DNA of 5,696 bases from Lentisphaerota bacterium (GCA_016199105.1 JACQHI010000383.1:1-5696); one strand, 5' to 3'; counted from the first letter of the stretch, positions 1-5,696 are shown. A program made the numbers and translations. The notes: a model not told the origin generated them from the letters alone.

Positions 1-129
1 AGCAATCCACGCATCAACCAGAAAAACGCCTCCCTCCACATTATTTGCCATCACAAATCCGAGCCGACATCGAATTTCCTTGGAAATCGGGGCCTTTGCG
101 CCCAGAATCACCCCGCAACTGACAAACAT
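1..129 (-). CDS. Possible start of an unidentified gene, cut by the window edge
   Basis: An ATG at 127-129 opens a frame of 43 codons that stays open to base 1 and is cut by the window edge. It begins MFVSCGVILGAKAP and continues with a mixed sequence ending GGVFLVDAWIA. It starts only 3 nt after the stop codon of the FG-GAP gene, a spacing typical of translationally coupled genes in one operon. A purine-rich GGGGGAAG stretch lies inside the end of the preceding gene, somewhat far from the ATG, so the ribosome binding site is weak. I do not recognise the product and cannot exclude a chance open frame. Its support is position and openness, not homology. Confidence 0.3.
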   Translation of the reverse strand, partial: MFVSCGVILGAKAPISKEIRCRLGFVMANNVEGGVFLVDAWIA

Positions 130-132
130 GGG

Positions 133-1446
133 CTAGGCGACCGCTTCCCCCGGCTGGAAAATCCAGAGCGTTGTGCGGTTGTTGATGAACACTTCTTCCC
201 GCCCGTCTCCGTCGAGGTCGCCGACGCCGGCGCAATGGCCGGCGCCCAGATAGGCGGGGTATTCCGGGTGAATTTTGTCCAGGCCGAACCGGCGGACGTG
301 TTCGGAAAAATCCGCCCGGACGCGGAACCGGGACCGGACGTCGCCCGTCGGATCGGCCAGGACCACGCGGAATTCCTCGAAAAGGTTTTCAGGGCGTTCG
401 CACCGGACGAGACTGAGCGGGCCCAGGGGATTGGACCAGCGGACGGGGGTGTAATAACCCAGCGTGTGGTGCCGGCTCAGAACGTGCCCGTCGTGGCGGA
501 CAACGATGGCCTCGCGTTCGTGCGCCGGGCCGACCGCCTTGTCGGTGAACAGCAGTTGAATACCCGGTTCGCGGTCGAAGAATTTTCCCGCCTGAATTGT
601 CTGGCAGTGATGCATATCGACCCGAAACCGCTCCGTACCGTCCAGGTTATGGACGACGGCGGCATGGCCGTCATGCGCGACCGCGATTTCCATCCGGCCA
701 TCGCCGTCCAGGTCCACGATGGCGAAGTTGTCCAGGTGGTCCTCGGGCGACATCGGCTCGTGCGCCCAGAGCAGCGTGCCGTCATGATCGAAGAGGCTGA
801 AGCCGATCAACATCTCGTCCAAACCGTCCCCATCTACGTCGGCGAAGCCGGCGCGGTGGCCCGCGCCGGGGATATTGTCCTTCTCCCATACGACATTCAG
901 GCGGTGGTCGAGGAGCAGGCTGGGATTGCCGTAGCTGTGGGAAAAGGAATCGGTGACGCTTTTGATGAAAATATGATGGCGGCCGGAATGGTCCGTCCGG
1001 ATGACCCGGGGCAGGAGAAAACCTTCGTGGGGCATTTTTTTGGAGGCGCGCAGGTTGCCGGTGCGGCCCTCGACAATAAAAAGTTCGCCTTTGTGAACGA
1101 AGACGATTTCGCGGTGGCCGTCGCCGTCGATATCCGCCAGCTCGCAGAACTCGTTATTGTTGCCGTTCCAGGAATAGGGGCGGTCGAGAGCCCACGGCCG
1201 GCCGACCTGCCAGAGCACGCGACCCTGGCTGTCCGCCAGGGTCATGCAGAACAGTTCCTGGTCCTCGACGCCTGTTTTGTAGCCCTCGCCGGTGTTGATG
1301 CGGGGATCGAGAAAGGAATTGGCGTGCGCGCCGGCCGTTTGAAGACAAAACAACTCGTTCCGGCCGTCATCGTTGAAATCGCCCACCGCGCAACACGGGC
1401 CGAGCCAGGGTTGGGTCCAGACGGCCGCCGGTTCGATAGTTTCCAT
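133..1446 (-). CDS. FG-GAP/VCBS repeat protein with calcium-binding motifs
   Basis: This 437-residue protein is built from FG-GAP/VCBS-type repeats, which in known families form seven-bladed beta-propellers that bind calcium. Five acidic loops of the form DxDGDGxxE are visible: DFNDDGRNE (23-31), DIDGDGHRE (105-113), DVDGDGLDE (203-211), DLDGDGRME (245-253) and DLDGDGREE (410-418). They are followed by short hydrophobic strands such as EIVFV, EMLIG and EIAVA. Between them lie blade-like segments such as LFDHDGTLLWAHE and VVHNLDGTERF. The ATG at 1446 is well supported: an AGGAG lies 9 nt upstream, and an in-frame TAA just upstream excludes a longer form. The N-terminus (METIEPAAVWTQPW) is not a signal peptide, so the protein appears cytoplasmic, although many FG-GAP proteins are exported. 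It lies downstream of xth on the same strand across a 249-bp gap. Similar calcium loops occur in family 11 rhamnogalacturonan lyases, but I see no basis for assigning an enzyme activity. Confidence 0.9.
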   Translation of the reverse strand: METIEPAAVWTQPWLGPCCAVGDFNDDGRNELFCLQTAGAHANSFLDPRINTGEGYKTGVEDQELFCMTLADSQGRVLWQVGRPWALDRPYSWNGNNNEFCELADIDGDGHREIVFVHKGELFIVEGRTGNLRASKKMPHEGFLLPRVIRTDHSGRHHIFIKSVTDSFSHSYGNPSLLLDHRLNVVWEKDNIPGAGHRAGFADVDGDGLDEMLIGFSLFDHDGTLLWAHEPMSPEDHLDNFAIVDLDGDGRMEIAVAHDGHAAVVHNLDGTERFRVDMHHCQTIQAGKFFDREPGIQLLFTDKAVGPAHEREAIVVRHDGHVLSRHHTLGYYTPVRWSNPLGPLSLVRCERPENLFEEFRVVLADPTGDVRSRFRVRADFSEHVRRFGLDKIHPEYPAYLGAGHCAGVGDLDGDGREEVFINNRTTLWIFQPGEAVA

Positions 1447-1455
1447 CGCGAAAAG

Positions 1456-1460
1456 CTCCT
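1456..1460 (-). promoter_or_regulatory. Shine-Dalgarno site of the FG-GAP gene
   Basis: On the minus strand this reads AGGAG, with 9 nt before the ATG at 1446. It is the clearest ribosome binding site in the window and fixes the start of the FG-GAP gene. Confidence 0.75.
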
Positions 1461-1481
1461 GGGGTTATTCCGATCTCGCGA

Positions 1482-1498
1482 TCCCGCGAAACGCGGGA
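1482..1498. repeat. Perfect 7-bp inverted repeat (TCCCGCG-AAA-CGCGGGA)
   Basis: Two perfectly complementary 7-base arms flank a 3-base loop. A competing 5-bp stem (TCGCG at 1476-1480 with CGCGA at 1485-1489) shares one arm, so two mutually exclusive hairpins are possible. The element lies about 20 bp upstream of the FG-GAP ribosome binding site. No T-run follows on either strand, so it is not a classical intrinsic terminator. It could be a dispersed palindromic repeat or an mRNA leader structure of the FG-GAP gene. Confidence 0.55.
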
Positions 1499-1520
1499 CA
1501 AGCACGTTGGACAAGTGAGT

Positions 1521-1536
1521 GGCTATGGTGATAGCC
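1521..1536. repeat. Perfect 6-bp inverted repeat (GGCTAT-GGTG-ATAGCC)
   Basis: Six-base complementary arms flank a 4-base loop, 22 bp from the first hairpin. No T-run follows on either strand. Its role is unknown. Together with the neighbouring palindrome it marks one end of the unexplained intergenic segment. Confidence 0.45.
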
Positions 1537-1695
1537 GATGCCGAGCATGTCAAGAAAGACCGGCAAAAACCAAAGCAGTTGAATGGAGTCGATGAAGAAG
1601 ATGCGATTAAGGACGTGATGGACAGGCTTGAACAGCCCTTCGTCTTTATTCTTAATCTATGTCCTTTGTCTTCCTGGCAGCGGGAAAGACTACGG

Positions 1696-2469
1696 TTAAG
1701 AAGCGAACCGCGCGGCCAGGAAGGTGTGATCGGACGGCTTTTCCGCCAGACGGGGTTCGAGATCGATGAAACAGTCCTCGGAGCGTTTTGCCAGCGGCGA
1801 TGTGGCGAGGATATGGTCCACGCGCCAGCCCATGTTTCGCCGGACGGTGTTGGGGGTGCGGTAGTCGAAGAAGGTGAAATGGCCCGGTTCCGGATGATGT
1901 TTCCGGAACACGTCGATAAACCCCCAGGCCGCGACCCGGGCGAAGGCGTCCCGGACGGCATGGTGATAACACACGTGATCTTCGTGCGAGGCGGGGTCGA
2001 ACACGTCCATGGGTTCGGGGGCCACATTAAGGTCGCCCACCCAGACGAGCGGATCCGTGGGTTTGAAATGTCGCGCAAAATATCTTCTTAGGCGGTCAAA
2101 CCACTCGAGTTTGTAGGCATACATCGCATGCGTGATTTCCCGGCCCTGCGGCACATAGGTGTTCACCACCGTCACGGCGCCGATGCGCGCGCACAACAGG
2201 CGGGTTTCGTCCGGCGGGCCGCCGTCATCCAGGCCAAAGTTGACGGACGCCGGTTCTTGACGGCTGATGAGGGCCACGCCATTGTATGATTTTTCGCCCC
2301 GGAAGACGGCCTGATACCCCGCTTCCCGGAAGGGTTCGACGGGAAAATCCGCGTCCGTCACCTTCGTTTCTTGAAGGCAGAGAATATCCGGTTGCTGCGC
2401 GGCCAGCCAGGCCAGGACGATCGGCAGGCGGGCGCGCACGGAGTTGGCGTTGAAGGTTGCAATCAACAT
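1696..2469 (-). CDS. xth: Exodeoxyribonuclease III (AP endonuclease, ExoIII/ExoA family)
   Basis: This 257-residue protein belongs to the exonuclease-endonuclease-phosphatase superfamily. In base-excision repair such enzymes cleave DNA at abasic sites and remove 3'-blocking groups and 3'-terminal nucleotides, using Mg2+ in the cytoplasm. The expected active-site set is complete: N7 in MLIATFNANSVRARL, E34 in CLQETKV, Y105 in VVNTYVPQG, D146 and N148 in WVGDLNVAP, D218 in GWRVDHIL, and D247-H248 in the terminal PSDHTFL. The length matches the family (E. coli ExoIII has 268 residues). The frame is open further upstream to 2598, but family members begin MxIATFNxNSxRxR, so the ATG at 2467-2469 is preferred. 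No strong Shine-Dalgarno precedes it. An in-frame ATG seven codons upstream (2488-2490) is a less likely alternative. The gene is divergent from the large secreted-protein gene. Confidence 0.96.
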   Translation of the reverse strand: MLIATFNANSVRARLPIVLAWLAAQQPDILCLQETKVTDADFPVEPFREAGYQAVFRGEKSYNGVALISRQEPASVNFGLDDGGPPDETRLLCARIGAVTVVNTYVPQGREITHAMYAYKLEWFDRLRRYFARHFKPTDPLVWVGDLNVAPEPMDVFDPASHEDHVCYHHAVRDAFARVAAWGFIDVFRKHHPEPGHFTFFDYRTPNTVRRNMGWRVDHILATSPLAKRSEDCFIDLEPRLAEKPSDHTFLAARFAS

Positions 2470-2580
2470 GCGCAAAAGATAGCACAACATCGGTTTCTTG
2501 AAGCGACTTTTATATTCTATCCGAAAAAATTTCAGGCTTGGTGATCCTGCCCTGCTATGATATAAATACCAAATACTGTC
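2470..2580. promoter_or_regulatory. Divergent intergenic region between xth and the secreted-protein gene
   Basis: These 111 bp are markedly richer in A and T than the flanking genes, as expected for back-to-back promoters. A plus-strand sigma-70-like promoter is described separately. For xth, minus-strand candidates for a -10 box are TAGAAT (2514-2519) and the overlapping TATAAA (2509-2514), but neither has a convincing -35 partner, so the xth promoter is only placed approximately. Confidence 0.5.
2538..2566 (+). promoter_or_regulatory. Candidate sigma-70 promoter for the LamG/propeller gene
   Basis: TTGGTG (2538-2543) and TATAAA (2561-2566) are separated by exactly 17 bp. The -10 box matches the consensus at 5 of 6 positions and the -35 box at 3 of 6. 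Initiation about 7 nt after the -10 box would leave only about 8 nt of leader before the ATG at 2581. This agrees with the absence of a Shine-Dalgarno sequence there. Confidence 0.45.
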
Positions 2581-2658
2581 ATGAAAGCATTCTGTCATTT
2601 CAGGTTTCAGGTTTCATCCCTCATCCTTTGTCTTTTTCTGGCGGTTTCCGGCCGGGCC
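2581..2658 (+). other. Signal peptide of the LamG/propeller protein
   Basis: Residues 1-26 have a basic start (K2, R8), a hydrophobic core (SSLILCLFLAVSG) and a small residue before the predicted cut (GRA|DSN, after residue 26). This indicates Sec-dependent export. C17 is not in a lipobox context with the usual following small residue, so lipoprotein processing is not favoured. Confidence 0.8.
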
Positions 2659-5600
2659 GACAGCAATACCTGGACGTTCGGGACTCCCTCCGACTACAGC
2701 TACGACGCCTCGAAGGTCCAGATTACCGGCGGCATCGCACGGTTGATCCCGCTGGACCAAACGGACAACGACAACGCGGTCTCCGGATTTGGCGGCGGCG
2801 TCTCCATCGGCGCGCAGTGGAATTCCACGAATAACTGGCTGGAGTTGAACGCGGCGGGGCGCGCGAGCGGGAGCGGCGTGTTCACGTCGCGGGTCATCGC
2901 GGTGGGAGCGACGGCGGCCTGGAACTCCATCGCGTGGAGTCCGCAAAGACTCTACGGCGAGGAATTGCCCGGGAGTGGAAGCGTGGAATCGGGCTATCCG
3001 ACCGGGAACGTCTCGATGAGCGGCAACATGCTGTTGCTGCACATGAGCGAGACCGGGGGGACGTTGGCGGACGCGTCCGGGCAGGGGAACTCCGCGACGG
3101 CGACGGGCGCGGTGCTCTACAGCGTGTCCGGCCGGTACGGGATGGCGCTGAACTTCGACGGCTCGAATGGTTTTCTGACGGTGAGCAATCCGGCGGCTGC
3201 CGGACTGAATGTGACGAACTGCACGCTGGAGGCGTGGCTCAACACGGCGGGCTTGGATGGGTCGAACGTGAAGGGGACGGACAACGGGGCGGCGCTGGCG
3301 CGGCATCAGGGGGGGACACAGGTGAACGGGTACGAGCTGGGGCTCAATTCCGACGAGCAGCCGTATTTCGCATACGAGGACGTCGCCACGCAGAACTGGG
3401 TCAAATACGACAACACGATGGGGGTATATTTCTCCGAGGCCTTTCCGGCCGGCAACGGGCGTCTGCCCTTGGGAACCCTGGGCGACGATAACGGCGTGAT
3501 TTATCCGGCCATCATCAAAGAAGGCGGCCTGTATCGGATGTGGTATAGCGGCGCCGACGGCGTGAATTGGCGGATGTATTACGCCACGTCCTCGAACGGC
3601 GTGGACTGGACGAAGGGCAATACGCAGGTGCCCACGAACTCCGATGGCGCGTGTACGGATGGCCGTGTGCCGTTGGGCAGCGCCGTAAGCGGCGACGACG
3701 TGCATATTCAATCTGCCAGTGTGCTCAAGGACGATGATGGCACGTACAAAACGTGGTACAGCGGCTATGATGGATCCTTCTGGCGCATTTTCATGGCCAC
3801 GTCGCCGGATGGTCTGACGTGGAGCAAGGTGGACAACTCCACCCCGGTCGTTTCAGATGGCGCGTCAACCGGCGGACGCATTCCCTTGGGCAACAACACC
3901 CGCGGCGACGATGCGGGGACGATATACCCGTTTGTCATGAAGGACGGCGGAGTCTATAAAATGTGGTACGGCGGGTCTGATGGGGCCATTTGGCGGATTT
4001 ACCATGCGACCTCGCCCGATGGGCTGAACTGGACCAAGACTGACAACACTATTCCTGGTCCGGCAGATTCGGGCACGGCGTCCTCCAATGGGCGCGTGCC
4101 GGTGGGCAACAATACGCGCGGCGACGACGCGTATGTGATCTCCGGATACGTCGTCAAAACCGGCGGCGTGTATCAGATGTGGTACACCGGCTCCGACGGC
4201 GCCAATAATCGGATTTTCCATGCCACTTCGCCCGATGGATTGGCGTGGACAAAGACCGACAACACCACTCCCGCCGCCTCGGATGTCAGTTCGTCCAATG
4301 GACGTGTGCCCATCGCCGCGACCGCCGGTCGGGGGGATATCACGCATGCCGGCTATTGCGGCATCCTGCAGGACGACGACGGCACCTACAAAATGTGGTA
4401 CGCCGGCTATCTCGCTCCCAACTGGCGCATCTTTTACGCCACCTCTCCGGACGGGTTGGCGTGGACCAAGGTGGACAACACGGTGCCGGTCACCGGCGAC
4501 AATTTGGGCATGTTGAAGCCCTCGGTCATCAAGGACGGCGGTGTTTATAAAATGTGGTATATGGGTTCTGGCGCCAACTGGCGGACCTTTTATGCGACCT
4601 CCACCAATGGGCTGACGTGGCAGAAATTCAATAACGCCAATGTCGTCACCACCTCGGACGGCCTCTGCACCAATGGCATCATCCTGCTGGGCTCCGCCGG
4701 GCGCGGCGATCAAACGGGCATTTACGGCCACAGTGTGCTCAAGGAGGGCGGGCTGTATCGCATGTGGTATAGCGGTTATGATGGCACTTACATGTACATT
4801 TTCTACGCCACTTCGACAGACGGAGTATCCTGGGTGAAATATGACAATACGATTCCGCCGGTGTCAGATGCAAGTTCCAGCAATGGCCGCGTGCCGCGCG
4901 GTTCGGCGGGGCGGGCGGATAGTTTTCGTGCCTATTATCATAGTGTCATGAAAGAGGGCAACACGTATCACATGTGGTACACCGCGTATAACAATGCCAA
5001 CGACCGAATTTGCTATGCCTCGTCGCCGGATGGGCTGACGTGGACCAAAGTGGATAACACCGTCCCGACCAGCAGCGACGTCACCGGCACCAATGGCTGC
5101 ATTCCCTTGGGAGTGACCGGCGCGGATCTGGGTGGTGTCAGGCTGCCCTGCGTCATGCGAGACGGCGATCTTTTCAAAATGTGGTATGCGGGCTATGTCG
5201 CGCCCAGCTATCGCACGTATATGGCGTCGTCGCCCGACGGCCTGACCTGGACGAAATACGATAATTCGATTCCGGCGCTGAGCGACACCACTGGCACCCG
5301 CGGCCGCATTCCCGTGGGCTCGGCCGGCCGGATTGATGAAACCTATGCCTCTTCAGGCTCCGTCCTCAAGGATGGCGCCGTCTATAAGATGTGGTACACC
5401 ACGTATGGAGCAGTGCCTCTTGTTTATCGGATCGCCTACGCAACGATGACCGTGGGGCTGACGGCGAGCAACGCGGTGAGCACGGGGGCCTGGCATCACC
5501 TCGTCGGCACGGTGGACAATGGAACGACCTGCCTTTATGTCGATGGGGTGCTCGCGGCAACAGGCGCGACCGCGGTGGCTTCCGTGACCAATTCGGCCGC

Positions 5601-5696
5601 GTTGCGCATCGGCGACATGTTCAACGGCGCGCTGGACGAGCTGGCGATCTACAATCGCGCGCTGACGGCCGACGAGGTGCGGGACCGGTATCTGCG
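2581..5696 (+). CDS. Secreted LamG-domain protein with ten beta-propeller-like repeats inserted in the LamG fold (3' end outside the window)
   Basis: The frame is open for 1038 codons and leaves the window without a stop, so the C-terminus is missing. Domains in order: signal peptide (1-26); a beta-rich module of unknown function (about 27-149) of a kind that often precedes LamG, containing VFTSRVIAVGA and ELPGSGSVESGYPTGN; the N-terminal half of a LamG/concanavalin-A-like domain (about 150-267; LNFDGSNGFLTV, CTLEAWLNT, YELGLNSDEQPYF); ten repeats of about 70 residues (273-955); and the C-terminal half of LamG (about 956-1038; GAWHHLVGTVDNG, CLYVDGVLAAT, GALDELAIYNRALTADEV). LamG domains usually bind glycans or other ligands outside the cell, and the repeats resemble blades of family-43-type five-bladed propellers. 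No catalytic residues can be assigned, so a binding or adhesion role is more likely than an enzymatic one. The ATG at 2581 is chosen because an in-frame TAA lies at 2563-2565, no other ATG intervenes and the signal peptide starts there. No Shine-Dalgarno is seen. The missing end could carry a sorting or anchoring signal. Confidence 0.93.
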   Translation, partial: MKAFCHFRFQVSSLILCLFLAVSGRADSNTWTFGTPSDYSYDASKVQITGGIARLIPLDQTDNDNAVSGFGGGVSIGAQWNSTNNWLELNAAGRASGSGVFTSRVIAVGATAAWNSIAWSPQRLYGEELPGSGSVESGYPTGNVSMSGNMLLLHMSETGGTLADASGQGNSATATGAVLYSVSGRYGMALNFDGSNGFLTVSNPAAAGLNVTNCTLEAWLNTAGLDGSNVKGTDNGAALARHQGGTQVNGYELGLNSDEQPYFAYEDVATQNWVKYDNTMGVYFSEAFPAGNGRLPLGTLGDDNGVIYPAIIKEGGLYRMWYSGADGVNWRMYYATSSNGVDWTKGNTQVPTNSDGACTDGRVPLGSAVSGDDVHIQSASVLKDDDGTYKTWYSGYDGSFWRIFMATSPDGLTWSKVDNSTPVVSDGASTGGRIPLGNNTRGDDAGTIYPFVMKDGGVYKMWYGGSDGAIWRIYHATSPDGLNWTKTDNTIPGPADSGTASSNGRVPVGNNTRGDDAYVISGYVVKTGGVYQMWYTGSDGANNRIFHATSPDGLAWTKTDNTTPAASDVSSSNGRVPIAATAGRGDITHAGYCGILQDDDGTYKMWYAGYLAPNWRIFYATSPDGLAWTKVDNTVPVTGDNLGMLKPSVIKDGGVYKMWYMGSGANWRTFYATSTNGLTWQKFNNANVVTTSDGLCTNGIILLGSAGRGDQTGIYGHSVLKEGGLYRMWYSGYDGTYMYIFYATSTDGVSWVKYDNTIPPVSDASSSNGRVPRGSAGRADSFRAYYHSVMKEGNTYHMWYTAYNNANDRICYASSPDGLTWTKVDNTVPTSSDVTGTNGCIPLGVTGADLGGVRLPCVMRDGDLFKMWYAGYVAPSYRTYMASSPDGLTWTKYDNSIPALSDTTGTRGRIPVGSAGRIDETYASSGSVLKDGAVYKMWYTTYGAVPLVYRIAYATMTVGLTASNAVSTGAWHHLVGTVDNGTTCLYVDGVLAATGATAVASVTNSAALRIGDMFNGALDELAIYNRALTADEVRDRYL
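3028..3381 (+). other. N-terminal half of a LamG/ConA-like domain
   Basis: Residues about 150-267 carry the standard opening of a LamG_3-type jelly roll: NMLLLHMSETGGTLADASG, then ALNFDGSNGFLTV, TLEAWLNT (W219) and YELGLNSDEQPYF. In uninterrupted relatives the next strands would be a short LTxSxxVSTGxWHHL segment. Here that segment is found only about 690 residues later. Confidence 0.8.
3397..5445 (+). repeat. Ten tandem beta-propeller-like repeats of about 70 residues (about 210 bp)
   Basis: Residues 273-955 form ten units. Each runs from W-x-K-x-DN through an SNGR(V/I)PxG loop and a VxKxGGxYKMWYxG strand to RIxYATSPDGLT. Units start at W273, W343, W414, W484, W556, W628, W680, W751, W821 and W890; the MWY-type motif is at residues 320, 391 (TWY), 461, 533, 605, 658, 728, 798, 867 and 937. 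Spacing is 69-72 residues except for the 53-residue step between motifs 5 and 6. SPDGLTW resembles a one-residue-shorter Asp-box. The pattern matches single blades of family 43/130-like propellers. The units diverge at the DNA level, so this is an old internal duplication rather than a recent perfect tandem repeat. Confidence 0.9.
5446..5696 (+). other. C-terminal half of the same LamG/ConA-like domain
   Basis: Residues 956-1038 supply the missing LamG strands: TVGLTASNAVSTGAWHHL (W971), then VGTVDNGTTCLYVDGVLA and finally NGALDELAIYNRALTADEV, the typical end of a LamG_3 domain. No new LamG start precedes it. It therefore completes the half at 150-267 rather than beginning a second domain. 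The protein continues past the window edge. Confidence 0.8.

Larger units (their letters stand above)
1447..1695. other. Intergenic region between xth and the FG-GAP gene
   Basis: These 249 bp hold the FG-GAP ribosome binding site, two perfect small hairpins near the FG-GAP end, and a stretch of about 170 bp that looks coding-like on both strands. On the minus strand a frame with no ATG near its beginning runs from just after a TAG near 1655 to a TAA at about 1468. It contains a hydrophobic, membrane-segment-like stretch including QLLWFLPVFLDMLGIG. On the plus strand the complementary frame is strongly charged (KKDRQKPKQLNGVDEED). I see no convincing start and ribosome binding site for either, so I do not call a gene. 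It may be a gene remnant, a dispersed repeat or simple spacer. No clear terminator for xth is visible. Confidence 0.5.

Noticed and set aside
1482..1498. Palindrome as an intrinsic terminator
   Set aside because: No T-run follows on either strand.
1242..2078. Minus-strand frame of 278 codons spanning the xth end, the intergenic region and the FG-GAP start
   Set aside because: It overlaps two real genes in another frame and its translation is low-complexity and serine/arginine/proline-rich, typical of a shadow frame.
235..2091. Long plus-strand open frames (235-1518 and 1519-2091) opposite the FG-GAP and xth genes
   Set aside because: They are antisense to genes with clear family motifs. The openness follows from the GC-rich codon structure of those genes, and the translations carry no recognisable domain.
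2614..3711. Minus-strand frame of 365 codons opposite the LamG gene
   Set aside because: It is rich in Arg, His, Pro and Val, the usual antisense of GC-rich coding sequence, while the plus frame has a signal peptide and LamG motifs.
3901..4713. RGD tripeptides in units 3, 4, 5 and 7 as integrin-binding motifs
   Set aside because: They belong to the conserved GRxPxGxxxRGD loop and vary to SGD, RAD and RID in other units. In a probably environmental bacterium a host-integrin role has no support.
3865..4731. Minus-strand 288-codon repetitive frame, and plus-strand short frames at 4220-4550
   Set aside because: Their internal periodicity is a reflection of the 210-bp repeats of the real plus-strand gene in another frame.
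3397..5445. The 210-bp repeats as a CRISPR array or satellite DNA
   Set aside because: The units are continuous coding sequence with conserved protein motifs and divergent DNA. There are no short identical repeats with unique spacers.

Overview
The window looks like a piece of a GC-rich genome from an environmental bacterium. LamG-type secreted proteins, FG-GAP/VCBS proteins and family-43-like beta-propeller repeats in one neighbourhood suggest a PVC-type lineage (Kiritimatiellota, Verrucomicrobiota, Lentisphaerota, Planctomycetota) or an Omnitrophota-like one. This placement is inferred from protein style only. No rRNA or other marker gene is present to settle it.

Layout: the left part (1-2469) is read on the minus strand. 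From right to left it holds an exodeoxyribonuclease III gene (xth, 1696-2469), a 249-bp intergenic stretch with two perfect small hairpins and an unexplained coding-like segment, an FG-GAP/VCBS calcium-motif repeat protein without a signal peptide (133-1446), and possibly the first 43 codons of another gene that starts 3 nt after the FG-GAP stop and runs off the left edge. A 111-bp AT-rich divergent intergenic region (2470-2580) separates this from the right part.

The right part (2581-5696, plus strand) is one uninterrupted reading frame of at least 1038 codons that leaves the window still open. It encodes a secreted protein: signal peptide, a beta-rich N-terminal module, the first half of a LamG/concanavalin-A-like jelly roll, ten tandem repeats of about 70 residues resembling beta-propeller blades, and then the second half of the same LamG domain. 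The repeat array appears to be a whole propeller domain (or two) inserted into a loop of the LamG fold. Its start and end are permuted relative to each other, so that the first and last units could close a ring. This nested architecture is the most notable thing in the window.

No direct functional link between the genes is evident. xth is a housekeeping DNA-repair gene, the FG-GAP protein is probably a cytoplasmic propeller of unknown role, and the large protein is probably an extracellular or surface carbohydrate- or ligand-binding protein. No RNA gene, CRISPR array, insertion sequence or complete mobile element was seen.
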